Below are positions 1 through 7,951 of a DNA stretch of 50,598 nt, piece by piece. The stretch comes from Methylobacterium sp. UNC378MF (GTDB lineage: Bacteria; Pseudomonadota; Alphaproteobacteria; Rhizobiales; Beijerinckiaceae). Every line of letters begins with the position of its first letter. Within the stretch, counting starts at the first letter, position 1. The DNA is taken from positions 1-50,598 of the forward strand of contig NZ_FMWU01000039.1 of NCBI RefSeq assembly GCF_900103195.1, read 5' to 3'. Under the pieces are notes generated by a model that searched no databases, had not been told where the DNA came from, and saw nothing but the letters and a program-made list of their open reading frames with translations. A program made the translations under genes and the position numbers.

Positions 1-1
1 G

Positions 2-361
2 GGCGCGCCGGAGGCGGACGCGCATCTGCGGATGTACCGGCCGTGGGGCTGGTACCAGCGGATCGACCTCGGCGAGCGCTTCCAGGTGAAGCGGATCCAG
101 GTGGTGCCGGGCGGGCGCCTGTCGCTGCAGAAGCACTACCATCGGGCGGAGCACTGGGTGGTGGTGCGCGGCACCGCCGAGGTGACGATCGACGAGCGGG
201 TGGTGCTGGTCCACGAGAACGAGGCGGTCTACCTGCCGATCGGCTCGATGCATCGCCTCGCCAACCCCGGCAAGATCCCGCTCGAGCTGATCGAGGTCCA
301 GGTCGGCTCCTACACCGGCGAGGACGACATCATCCGCGTCGAGGATATCTACGGACGATAG
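2..361 (+). CDS. Mannose-1-phosphate guanylyltransferase/mannose-6-phosphate isomerase, C-terminal part (5' end outside window)
   Basis: The reading frame is open from the first bases of the window, so this is the last ~119 residues of a longer gene. The visible part is the C-terminal type II phosphomannose isomerase cupin: YRPWGWY, then GERFQVKRI, LSLQKHYHRAEHW (metal-binding His cluster), NEAVYLPIGSMHRLANPGKIPLELIEVQ, and the usual end GEDDIIRVEDIYGR. In full-length family members (about 470 residues) this follows a nucleotidyltransferase domain, and the enzyme makes mannose-6-P and GDP-mannose for polysaccharide synthesis in the cytoplasm. The nucleotidyltransferase half is not visible, so bifunctionality is inferred. 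It ends 128 bp before the SDR gene and is chromosomal, not phage. Confidence 0.9.
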   Translation, partial: GAPEADAHLRMYRPWGWYQRIDLGERFQVKRIQVVPGGRLSLQKHYHRAEHWVVVRGTAEVTIDERVVLVHENEAVYLPIGSMHRLANPGKIPLELIEVQVGSYTGEDDIIRVEDIYGR

Positions 362-489
362 CCGCCCGAGGCCGGGCGCCCCTGCGACCCGATCACCCGC
401 ATGCACGTCCGGAACATGCGGCCGCCCCGATCGATAGCCTAGCGCGTGGCCGCTCCGGTGCGGCCGCGCCGCAGCGTCGGGGATACCGC

Positions 490-1503
490 ATGAAGCACAA
501 GCCGCTCCGCGAGCAGGTCATCGTGATCACCGGCGCCTCGTCGGGCATCGGCCTTGCCACGGCCCGGATGGCGGCCGAGCGCGGCGCCCGGGTGGTGCTG
601 GCGGCGCGCAGCGGCGACGCCCTGGCGCGCATCCGGGCCGAGATCGAGGGCGTCGGCGGCAAGGCGATCGACGTCGTGGCCGATGTCGGCCGGCGGGCCG
701 ACGTCCAGGCAGTCGCCGACCGGGCCGCGGCCACCTTCGGCGGCTTCGACACCTGGGTGAACGTGGCGGGCGGCTCGATCTACGGCCGGCTGCGCGAGAT
801 CAGCGACGCCGACCACGAGCGCCTGATCCAGACGAATTTCTGGGGCACCGTCTACGGATCCCTGGTGGCGACCGAACATCTGCGGCAGCATGGCGGCGCC
901 CTCATCAACGTCGGCAGCATCGCCTCGGACCTCGCCTTCCCGTACCAGGGCATGTACGCGGCCTCGAAACATGCCGTGAAGGGCTTCACCGATGCCCTGC
1001 GCATGGAGCTGATGGACGAGAATGCGCCGATCTCGGTGACGCTGATCAAGCCGGCCTCGATCGACACGCCCCTGCCCCAGCGGGCACGCAACTACATGGA
1101 CCGCGAACCGAGTCTGCCGCCGCCGATCTACCCGCCCGAGGAGGTGGCGAACGCGATCCTGCACGCGGCCGTTCACCCGCAGCGGGACATCTTCGTGGGC
1201 GGGGCCGGCAAGGCTTTCGTGGCGGGGAAGGAATTCGCCCCCGGCGCCTACGACTATCTCGGCCCGGCGATCATCGCGCTGCAGAAGCGCAAGAGCGCGC
1301 CGCGTAACCCGGCCGGTGCCCTGCACGCGCCCGTGGCGGCGGGCGAGATGCGGGGCGACCCGCCCGTCCCGGTCATGCGGACCAGCGCCTATACCCGCGC
1401 GACGCTGCATCCTCTTGCCGCGGCGGCCGGTCTCCTCGGCGTCGGCGCGGCCACGGCCTTCGCCGTGCTCGGCACGCCGTCCGGACGCCGGCGGCGCCTG
1501 TAA
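490..1503 (+). CDS. Short-chain dehydrogenase/reductase (SDR) with C-terminal hydrophobic segment
   Basis: 337 residues from ATG 490; the frame is open further upstream but that part is low-complexity and lacks family features. Classical SDR signatures are visible: cofactor-binding TGASSGIG (residues 14-21), the NVAGG motif, the Ser of NVGSIAS, and the catalytic YAASK (Tyr-x3-Lys). It should catalyse an NAD(P)H-dependent oxidoreduction on an unknown substrate. After the Rossmann domain (about 1-250) a tail ends in a hydrophobic Ala/Gly-rich stretch (LAAAAGLLGVGAATAFAVLG) that could be a membrane anchor. Such SDRs with an anchor are common in Methylobacterium-type genomes. It is the last chromosomal gene before the phage genes begin 174 bp downstream. 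Confidence 0.88.
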   Translation: MKHKPLREQVIVITGASSGIGLATARMAAERGARVVLAARSGDALARIRAEIEGVGGKAIDVVADVGRRADVQAVADRAAATFGGFDTWVNVAGGSIYGRLREISDADHERLIQTNFWGTVYGSLVATEHLRQHGGALINVGSIASDLAFPYQGMYAASKHAVKGFTDALRMELMDENAPISVTLIKPASIDTPLPQRARNYMDREPSLPPPIYPPEEVANAILHAAVHPQRDIFVGGAGKAFVAGKEFAPGAYDYLGPAIIALQKRKSAPRNPAGALHAPVAAGEMRGDPPVPVMRTSAYTRATLHPLAAAAGLLGVGAATAFAVLGTPSGRRRRL

Positions 1504-1676
1504 GTGGCCGTCGTGATGGAGACCCTGCCCGGCCCCACCCGGCCGGAGGCTGCGCTCGGTGGAGGGTGCGCCTGCCGGAACTACCGGATCACGTGTCAGC
1601 GTCGGGACCATCGGCCCACGCGCGACATGCACAGCCCGGATTCCGCGCTCCTGAATAAAATAGCCTCGGAAATGCA

Positions 1677-2021
1677 ATGCCCCATGGACGGCCGAAGGGC
1701 GCGCGCAACAAGGCTACGGCGGAGATCAAGACGCTCTGCCAGGAGCACGGCCCGAAGATGGTCGCGCGCCTCGTGGCCATCGCCCGCAACGCGAAGACGC
1801 CGGAGGGCGCGGCGGTCGCGGCGATCCGGGAGATCCTCGACAGGGGCTACGGCAAGCCGACCCAGGCCCACGAGCACGGCGGCGGCGGCGGTGGTCCGAT
1901 CGCGGTCGACCTGACGGGCGCAACCGATGAGCAACTGGCCGCGCTCGCAAGTCTCTTCGGTCCGCTTGCCGCCACCGGCGCAGCTGCTGACGGCGATCCG
2001 GGCGGAACAGGCGCGGCGTAG
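1677..2021 (+). CDS. Probable phage terminase small subunit (TerS), DUF5681-like
   Basis: 114 residues starting at ATG 1677. The N-terminus MPHGRPKGARNKATAEIK is the basic GRPKGxxNK entry typical of small DNA-binding terminase subunits and DUF5681 proteins, followed by a helical segment (AVAAIREILDRGYGKPTQ) and a Gly/Ala-rich tail. It would bind the packaging site and recruit the large subunit. Its 3' end overlaps the start of the TerL gene by 95 bp, as expected for a coupled terminase pair. The assignment rests on the N-terminal motif and position; sequence alone does not prove TerS activity. Confidence 0.75.
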   Translation: MPHGRPKGARNKATAEIKTLCQEHGPKMVARLVAIARNAKTPEGAAVAAIREILDRGYGKPTQAHEHGGGGGGPIAVDLTGATDEQLAALASLFGPLAATGAAADGDPGGTGAA

Positions 2022-3702
2022 CGAGAGGGCCGAGCGCGAGCGGATCCGGGCCCGCACCGCAGCGCTCGCCGGCTTCGTCCAGGAGGCGTGGCACGTCCTG
2101 GAGCCCAACCAGCCCTACGTGCACGGCTGGCACATCGAGGCGCTCTGCGCGCATCTCGAGGCGATCACCCACGGGCGCTTCCTCGCTCTCGGGCTGGAGA
2201 ACCGGCTGCTGATCAACGTCCCGCCGGGCACGATGAAGTCGCTCATCGTCTCGGTGTTCTGGCCGGCCTGGGAATGGGGGCCGTGCGGGCTCGCCGGCCT
2301 GCGCTACCTGACCACCTCGTACAAGGAGGATTTCGTCAAGCGCGACGCGCGGCGCATGCGCGACCTCGTGTCGAGCGCGTGGTACCGGGCGCTCTGGCCA
2401 CACGTCGCCCTGTCCCGCTCTGGTGAGATCTCGTTCGCCAACACGGCGACCGGCTCGCGCGAGGGCATGCCGTTCGCCTCGCTGACCGCGGGCCGCGGCG
2501 ACCGGGTCATCATCGACGATCCCCACTCGACCGAGACGGCCGAGAGCGAGACCGAGCGCGAGCGGACCCTGCGCATCTTCCGCGAATCGGTGACGACGCG
2601 CCTCAACGACCCGGCGCGCTCGGCGATCGTGGTGATCATGCAGCGCCTGCACGAGCGCGACGTCTCGGGCGAGATCCTGCGGCTCGGCCTGGGCTACGTC
2701 CACCTGATGCTGCCGATGGAGTTCGAGCCGGACCGCGCCTGCCGGACGCCGATCTTCGCCGACCCGCGCACGCTCGACGGCGAATTGCTGTTCCCCGAGC
2801 GCTTCCCGCGGTCGGTGGTCGAGCGCGACAAGGTCCCGCTCGGTGCCTACGCGGTGGCCGGCCAGTTCCAGCAGCGGCCTGCCCCGCGCGAGGGCGGGCT
2901 GTTCGACCGGGCGGGGTTCGGGATCGTCGACGCGCTCCCGCCGATCGAGAAGTGGGTGCGCGCCTGGGACTTCGCCGGCACGAAGAAGCGGCCCGGCGCC
3001 GATCCGGACTGGACCGTCGGCGTAAAGATGGGCCGCGGGACGGACAAGCGGTTCTACATCGTCGACGTGGTTCGGGTGCGCGAGACGCCGGGCAAAGTCC
3101 GCCAGAGGCTGATCAACACCGCGGGCCAGGACGGGGCCGCGGTCGGCATCCGGATCCCGAAGGATGCGGGGCAGGCCGGCATCGCGCAGGTGGAGGATTA
3201 CGTCACGGCGCTCGCGGGCTTCATCGTCAGCGCTGTGGCTCCGACCGGCGCGAAGGAGGTGCGCGCCAAGCCGCTCTCCAGCCAGGTCGAGGTCGGCAAC
3301 GTGCTGCTGCTGCGCGGGCCCTGGAACGAGACGTTCCTGGAGGAACTTGGCATGTTCCCGACCGGCGGCCACGACGATCAGGTGGACGCGGCCGCCGACG
3401 CGTTCAACGAACTGGCGGGCGTGCTGCCCGGCGAGGGGCTGATCGAGTTCTACCGGCGGCAGAGTGGGGTAAGTCCGGCGCCTGAATTGCCGCGCCACGG
3501 GTGGTCCATACCGAGCGGCGCCGGCGCCGGCGCCGGCGAGGGCTCGAGGATCGAGCTGTTGGCACCGGCGGGCACAGGAATGGTGATCGGCCTGTCGGGG
3601 ACACGCTATACGCCTGATACCCATGGGCGAATCACGGTCTTGCGCGCGGATGCCGGGCCGCTGCTGGCCTCTGGGTTCAGCTATGAAGCCGAGGCAACCT
3701 GA
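1927..3702 (+). CDS. Phage terminase large subunit (TerL) with C-terminal extension
   Basis: 591 residues. The ATPase has a P-loop variant NVPPGTMKS (residues 97-105) and a Walker B strand RVIIDDP (Asp197-Asp198). The RNase-H-like nuclease shows AWDFAGTKK (Asp348) and GGHDDQVDA (Asp483-Asp484). The enzyme cleaves concatemeric phage DNA and pumps it into the prohead through the portal. The usual domain ends near residue 515 (EFYRRQ). About 75 further residues follow: a Gly/Ala linker (SGAGAGAGEGS) and a small module GTRYTPDTHGRITV...LLASGF, which recurs in two head genes of this element. Repeat 2 begins 10 bp after the stop codon, and the portal gene, normally adjacent, is 4.2 kb away beyond cargo block A. 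Confidence 0.93.
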   Translation: MSNWPRSQVSSVRLPPPAQLLTAIRAEQARRSERAERERIRARTAALAGFVQEAWHVLEPNQPYVHGWHIEALCAHLEAITHGRFLALGLENRLLINVPPGTMKSLIVSVFWPAWEWGPCGLAGLRYLTTSYKEDFVKRDARRMRDLVSSAWYRALWPHVALSRSGEISFANTATGSREGMPFASLTAGRGDRVIIDDPHSTETAESETERERTLRIFRESVTTRLNDPARSAIVVIMQRLHERDVSGEILRLGLGYVHLMLPMEFEPDRACRTPIFADPRTLDGELLFPERFPRSVVERDKVPLGAYAVAGQFQQRPAPREGGLFDRAGFGIVDALPPIEKWVRAWDFAGTKKRPGADPDWTVGVKMGRGTDKRFYIVDVVRVRETPGKVRQRLINTAGQDGAAVGIRIPKDAGQAGIAQVEDYVTALAGFIVSAVAPTGAKEVRAKPLSSQVEVGNVLLLRGPWNETFLEELGMFPTGGHDDQVDAAADAFNELAGVLPGEGLIEFYRRQSGVSPAPELPRHGWSIPSGAGAGAGEGSRIELLAPAGTGMVIGLSGTRYTPDTHGRITVLRADAGPLLASGFSYEAEAT

Positions 3703-3711
3703 AGGTCTCTC

Positions 3712-3765
3712 TTGGGTGGATTTCTGCCCGTCCGCTTCCGAGCAGCAAAGGCATCAGCGTGGACC
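3712..3765 (-). repeat. Repeat 2, copy a (left edge of cargo block A, inverted)
   Basis: Read on the minus strand, the stretch 3740-3712 (GAAGCGGACGGGCAGAAA then TCCACCCAA) matches 27278-27306 at about 26 of 29 positions and 17834-17862 at about 23 of 29. A second arm resembling the other copies extends to about 3765. It starts 10 bp after the TerL stop and reaches the CRP gene stop. The same element, in the opposite orientation, closes blocks B and C. Confidence 0.75.
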
Positions 3766-3766
3766 C

Positions 3767-4501
3767 TCAAGCGTCGAACTGCGCTTCGACACGGCCCAGA
3801 TGTAGGTAGTTCGGGGTGAACAGCGCCGCTCGCTCCAGAGCCTCCAGATCTGGAATGGTCAACCTGCGCCCCCTAAGCTCAACCAGCTTCTGCCTGCGCA
3901 GCGTCTGCAGCACGCGGTTGACGTGCACCGGCGTCATGCCGATCACGTCGGCCAGTTCGGTTTGCGTCAGAGGCATCTCGCAGCTGTCCTCCTGCGTCAG
4001 CCCGATTGCGCGCAGGCGGTAGAACACCTCGCAGAACAGATGGGTCAGTCGCTCGACCGCAACGCGCCGGCCGAGGTTCAGCACCCACTCCCGCTGCATC
4101 GCCGCGTTCACCAGCGACGCCCATCCCAGCGCCCGCGTCACGCGCGGGTGCACGGTCATCACCGCTTCGAACACCGCCGGTGGGATCTCAACCAGCGTCA
4201 CGTCGTTGAGTGCACCGATCGAGTGATCCATCTCGGATAGCACGAACACGTTGTCGACGCACAGGTCGCCGGGCAGGATAAGCGCTACCACCTGGCGGCG
4301 CCCGTCCGGCAGTTGCTTGTAGCGGTAGGCCCAACCCGAGAGGACGAGCCGGATGGTCTGCGGGACGTCGCCCTCACACACGATGTCCGTGTCCGGCTGG
4401 TAGCGGCGCACGGGCTGGCTCGTCAGCGTGTGCAGAGCCCGCTGGTCCTCATCCGAGAGGCGTGCGAACTGCTCAAGCTTGGTGACGAGGGGGTTCTGCA
4501 T
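3767..4501 (-). CDS. CRP/FNR-family transcriptional regulator
   Basis: 244 residues from the ATG at 4501, which has GGAGG six bases upstream; an in-frame upstream ATG at 4585 lacks this site. The N-terminal cyclic-nucleotide-binding-type beta-roll covers about residues 15-140 (VCEGDVPQTIRLVLSGWAYRYKQLPDGRRQVVALILPGD). The C-terminal winged helix contains MPLTQTELADVIGMTPVHVNRVLQTLRRQKLVEL. No FNR-type cysteine cluster is visible in the N-terminus, so it is not an oxygen-sensing FNR; the ligand is unknown. It lies opposite to the phage genes, just after TerL, and is divergent from the DUF6894 gene with a 139-bp shared promoter region. It is probably cargo expressed independently in the lysogen. 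Confidence 0.88.
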   Translation of the reverse strand: MQNPLVTKLEQFARLSDEDQRALHTLTSQPVRRYQPDTDIVCEGDVPQTIRLVLSGWAYRYKQLPDGRRQVVALILPGDLCVDNVFVLSEMDHSIGALNDVTLVEIPPAVFEAVMTVHPRVTRALGWASLVNAAMQREWVLNLGRRVAVERLTHLFCEVFYRLRAIGLTQEDSCEMPLTQTELADVIGMTPVHVNRVLQTLRRQKLVELRGRRLTIPDLEALERAALFTPNYLHLGRVEAQFDA

Positions 4502-4640
4502 AGGGATCCTCCACACCGTGAGCCGAATGCGCTGAGTGCCGCAGTATTTGCCCCGTCTAACGCATGTGAAGTTGGATCGTCCCAACGTGTGTTACGGCCG
4601 AGGATCGTCGCTTGCGTTGCACGGTCGCCGCGAGGCTCTG
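4502..4640. promoter_or_regulatory. Divergent promoter region between CRP-type regulator and DUF6894 gene
   Basis: 139 bp separate the two start codons. It is less GC-rich than its flanks and holds the GGAGG ribosome site of the minus-strand regulator at its left edge. No convincing CRP-type inverted repeat could be identified by eye; autoregulation is only an inference from the divergent layout. Confidence 0.4.
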
Positions 4641-5009
4641 GTGCCCCTGTTCTTCTTCCATCTGCGCACGCCCGACGGCCTCGATCCCGACGAGGACGGT
4701 CTCGTCTTGGCAGACCTGGAGACCGCCTATCTCCAAGCCTGCGCCTCGATCCCCGACATGGCGGCCGAACTCATGCACACGGGCCACAGCCCGATGCCCT
4801 ACAGCTTCGTCATCGCCGACGCCGCCGGCGAGACGCTGATGGAGGTGCCCTTCGGCGAGCGGCTGCGCAACCCGCGACGGCTAGCCCGGCCGAACCAGCA
4901 TGCCCGTGCGCGACGGCTGTCCAGCGAGATCGCGGAGGCGATCGGCGCGGCGCGTGAGACGCTGCAGCACTCCCGCGAGATCCTCGCCCGCGCCCGCCGT
5001 GAGCCTTGA
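4641..5009 (+). CDS. DUF6894-type small protein
   Basis: 122 residues from GTG 4641, chosen because it gives MPLFFFHLRTPDGLDPDEDGLVL, the standard DUF6894 beginning (compare MPRYFFNVHDGHSSLDQEG of the gene at 46650); the frame is open upstream to 4536 but that part is unlike the family. The conserved pattern of FF-hydrophobic strand, Asp-Glu-Gly, an AxLEA-type helix and a second hairpin (YSFVIADAAGETLMEVPF) covers about residues 1-75; the rest is a charged helix. The function of the family is unknown; such genes are abundant in Methylobacterium and rhizobia. It sits 133 bp upstream of the CheB-CheR fusion and may be co-transcribed with it. Confidence 0.7.
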   Translation: MPLFFFHLRTPDGLDPDEDGLVLADLETAYLQACASIPDMAAELMHTGHSPMPYSFVIADAAGETLMEVPFGERLRNPRRLARPNQHARARRLSSEIAEAIGAARETLQHSREILARARREP

Positions 5010-5142
5010 ACGCAGCCTTGACCGGACGATCGACACGCGGCACCCCGCTGACCAGTGAGACCTTTTCCTCACCGACCTGGATCGTGCTGACCGCCTCCGC
5101 CGCGCCGCCGGGCTCCTCTCAACGAGATCGTAGACCCCGCTG

Positions 5143-7680
5143 ATGGCCGACGACACACCCCGCTTCCCCATCGTCGGCATCGGTGCCTCGGCCGGCGGCG
5201 TCGAGGCGCTCGACACCCTGTTCTCCGGCCTCGGTCCCGACGGCGGCCTCGCCTACGTCATCGTCACCCATCTCAGTCCGGACCGCGAGAGCCTTTTGCA
5301 CGAGGTGCTCGGCCGCTTCACTCAGTTGACGATCGCGGTCGCAGCCGACGGGATGCAGATCGAGCCCGGGCACGTCTACGTGCTGCCCGCCGGTGCCATC
5401 CTGGGCCTCAAGGACGGACGCCTCACGAGCCGCGAGCCCGACCCGATCCGGCGCGAGCGCAACCCGATCGATCTGTTCTTCAGCGACCTGGCCAAGGAGT
5501 GCGGCGAGTACGCGATCGGCATCGTCCTGTCGGGCGGCGGCTCGGACGGCACGCTCGGGATCAAGGCGATCAAGGAGCGCGGCGGCCTGACCTTCGCGCA
5601 GGTTGCTGACGGCACCAAGCCGCGCCACCCCGACATGCCACGCAGCGCCATCGCCACCGGGCTCGTGGACTTCGCGCTCCCCGCCGACGAGATCGGCGCC
5701 AAGCTCGCCGACTACGCCCGCAGCTTCGGGGTTATCGAGGATCTCGAAGGCTCCTCCGCTGAGGCGGCCACCGCCGAGATCTACGCGCTGCTGCGCGATC
5801 AGCTCGGCCACGACTTCTCCGGCTACAAGGCCAAGACCTTCACGCGTCGAGTGCAGCGGCGCATGCAGGTCGCCCGCATCACCCGGGTCGAGGAGTACGT
5901 CGAGCGCCTGCGCCGGGACGGCGATGAGGTCGCGGCGCTGTTCCGCGACCTCTTGATCAGCGTGACCAACTTCTTCCGCGACGCTGGTGCCTTCGAGGCG
6001 CTCAGGACGGAGGTGCTGCCACGCGTGTTCGAGGGCCGCGGGGCCGGCAGCACGATCCGGGTGTGGGTGCCCGGCTGCGCCACGGGCGAGGAGGTGTACT
6101 CGCTGGCCATGCTGATGCGCGAGTACATGGACGGCCTGCGCACCGTGCCGCGGGTGCAGATCTTCGCCACCGACATCGACGATCCGGCGCTGAGCGTGGC
6201 CCGCGCCGGCCGCTACCCGGAGGCGCTGCTCGACAGCGTCTCGCCCGAGCGGCGCCAGCGCTTCTTCACGGCCGAGGGCGGCTCCTACGTGATCACCAAG
6301 GAGGTGCGCGAGCTATGCGTGTTCTCGCCCCACAGCGTGATCCGCGACCCGCCGTTCTCGCGCATCGACCTCGTCTCGTGCCGCAACCTGCTGATCTACT
6401 TCGGTCCGGACGTGCAGGCGCAGGTCATCCCGATCTTCCACTACGCCCTGCGCCCGCGCGGGCACCTGTTCCTCGGCACGGCCGAGAACATCAGCCAGTT
6501 CACCGACCTGTTCACGACGCTCGATAAGAAGCACCGCATCTTCCAGGCTCGGGAGACCGACCGGCTCGCCGGACCGCTGCCGCTGGTGGTCACCGGCACG
6601 CAGCCCGCCCCGTTCGGCCGCACCTCGTCCTTCAGCCGCGGACTACGGCCGGTCTCCCCGAGCAACGAGGCCGGCCCGCCGCTGCGCCAGGTCGTGGAGA
6701 GCCACGTCGTCGATCGGTTCGCGCCGCCACACGTCGTGGTCGACCGCGACGGTGACGTGGTTCACTACTCATCCCGCACGGGCAAGTACCTGGAGGCGTC
6801 TGTCGGCCTGCCGAGCCGGCAGCTGCTGACACTGGCGCGCCGCGGGCTGCGCCTCGACCTGCGCTCGGCGCTGCGCGAGGCGATCGAGACGCGCAGGTCG
6901 GCCAAGCGCGAGAACCTCTCCGTCGAGGGCGAGGAGGGGCGGGTTCAGGTGGTGTCGGTCACGGTCGAGCCGCTGCCGCAGGGGGACGGCGCCGAGCCGC
7001 TGCTCCTGGTGCTGTTCCACGACCAGGGCCCGTCGCTGAGCCGGGCGGAAGCCGAGCAGCGCGACGCGCGGCTGCACCCGGACGCGGACGCGATGCAATT
7101 GGAGCGCGAGCTGCGCGACACACGCGAGCGGCTGCAATCGATGATCGAGGAGTACGAGACCGCGCTGGAGGAGCTGAAATCGTCTAATGAGGAGCTGATC
7201 TCGGTCAACGAGGAGCTGCAATCGACCAACGAGGAGCTGGAGGCATCCAAGGAGGAGCTGCAGTCGCTGAACGAGGAGCTGCAGACGGTCAACCATGAGC
7301 TGAGCGGCAAGATCGACGACCTCGACCGGGCGAATGGCGACCTGCGCAATCTGTTCACCGCCAGCGGCTTGGCCACGGTGTTCCTCGACCGCAACCTGGT
7401 GATCCGGACGTTCACGCCGGCGGTGGCGCGGTTCGTCCCGATCCAGGAGGGTGACCGCGGCCGGCCGCTGACCGACTTCGCCGTGCGTCCGGCGTATCCA
7501 AGCCTCGCGGAGGATCTGCAGAGCGTGTTAGCCGGCGGACAGGAGATCGAGCGCCGGATCGAGCAGCCTGAGCAGGAGGCTGGCCAGCACCACCTCGTGC
7601 GGATCGTGCCTTACCGAATACAGAAGAATGCGATTGAAGGCGTGATCGTCACCTTTGTGGCGGTATCGTCGGTCGGGTGA
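5143..7680 (+). CDS. CheB-CheR-PAS fusion protein (methylesterase/methyltransferase chemosensory-type), without kinase domain
   Basis: 845 residues. The CheB methylesterase domain (about 1-190) has Ser16 in GIGASAGG, His43 in THLSPD and Asp135 in SGGGSDGT, with canonical triad spacing. The CheR SAM-dependent methyltransferase domain (about 215-465) has the RRVQRRM helix, NFFRD, VWVPGCATGEEVYSLAM and DLVSCRNLLIYF. A PAS-like domain (about 520-625), a long Glu/Leu coiled coil (about 640-730, repeated NEELQS units) and a final PAS domain follow. Relatives often continue into an HWE/HisKA2 histidine kinase after the last PAS; here translation stops at VAVSSVG. It may therefore act as a methylation/sensor scaffold, or be truncated. 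It has no receiver domain. It is in cargo block A between TerL and portal. Confidence 0.9.
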   Translation: MADDTPRFPIVGIGASAGGVEALDTLFSGLGPDGGLAYVIVTHLSPDRESLLHEVLGRFTQLTIAVAADGMQIEPGHVYVLPAGAILGLKDGRLTSREPDPIRRERNPIDLFFSDLAKECGEYAIGIVLSGGGSDGTLGIKAIKERGGLTFAQVADGTKPRHPDMPRSAIATGLVDFALPADEIGAKLADYARSFGVIEDLEGSSAEAATAEIYALLRDQLGHDFSGYKAKTFTRRVQRRMQVARITRVEEYVERLRRDGDEVAALFRDLLISVTNFFRDAGAFEALRTEVLPRVFEGRGAGSTIRVWVPGCATGEEVYSLAMLMREYMDGLRTVPRVQIFATDIDDPALSVARAGRYPEALLDSVSPERRQRFFTAEGGSYVITKEVRELCVFSPHSVIRDPPFSRIDLVSCRNLLIYFGPDVQAQVIPIFHYALRPRGHLFLGTAENISQFTDLFTTLDKKHRIFQARETDRLAGPLPLVVTGTQPAPFGRTSSFSRGLRPVSPSNEAGPPLRQVVESHVVDRFAPPHVVVDRDGDVVHYSSRTGKYLEASVGLPSRQLLTLARRGLRLDLRSALREAIETRRSAKRENLSVEGEEGRVQVVSVTVEPLPQGDGAEPLLLVLFHDQGPSLSRAEAEQRDARLHPDADAMQLERELRDTRERLQSMIEEYETALEELKSSNEELISVNEELQSTNEELEASKEELQSLNEELQTVNHELSGKIDDLDRANGDLRNLFTASGLATVFLDRNLVIRTFTPAVARFVPIQEGDRGRPLTDFAVRPAYPSLAEDLQSVLAGGQEIERRIEQPEQEAGQHHLVRIVPYRIQKNAIEGVIVTFVAVSSVG

Positions 7681-7805
7681 AGGAGTCCGTAAGTCGCCAC
7701 TGCGCGACGGGGCCTCAGGATGGGCCGCTTCAAAGGGCTTGCCGACGATCGAGAGCTTTGGCGCGAAGGTCGGCATTCCACCCCGAGTGGAAGATGCCGG
7801 AGGGC

Positions 7806-7868
7806 TGACGAACGGCTGCTTTGGAGAAGCGCCGACGGCGCTCCGAACGACCGGGTTGGGTCGCAAGC
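7806..7868 (-). repeat. Repeat 1, copy a (right edge of cargo block A, inverted)
   Basis: The reverse complement of 7806-7868 aligns without gaps over 63 bp to 23773-23835. The first 21 bases are identical (including GCGACCCAACCCGGTCG), and the last 29 are nearly so (GCTTCTC-AAAGCAGCCGTTC). It lies in the 271-bp gap between CheB-CheR-PAS and the portal gene, where no gene is seen. Confidence 0.85.
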
Positions 7869-7951
7869 AGACAGCCCTGATTCTCGGCCTTCGATCGCAG
7901 ACTTAGCGCTCTCCAGGCCCCTCTTCGCGCTCCGCCAAAGGGCAACCGCAC

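Noticed and set aside
43..489. Extension of the SDR frame upstream to 43
   Set aside because: It overlaps the conserved end of the mannose isomerase gene in another frame and contains only Arg/Pro/Ala-rich sequence; the SDR fold starts at 490.
1726..3624. Long minus-strand open frame opposite TerL (632 codons), and similar ones at 439-1677, 7964-10780, 11404-13044, 18066-19757, 29492-33148 and 33305-35350
   Set aside because: They are antisense to well-supported genes, rich in Arg/Gly/Ala/His as expected from the third-position GC bias of this genome, and have no motifs or ribosome sites.
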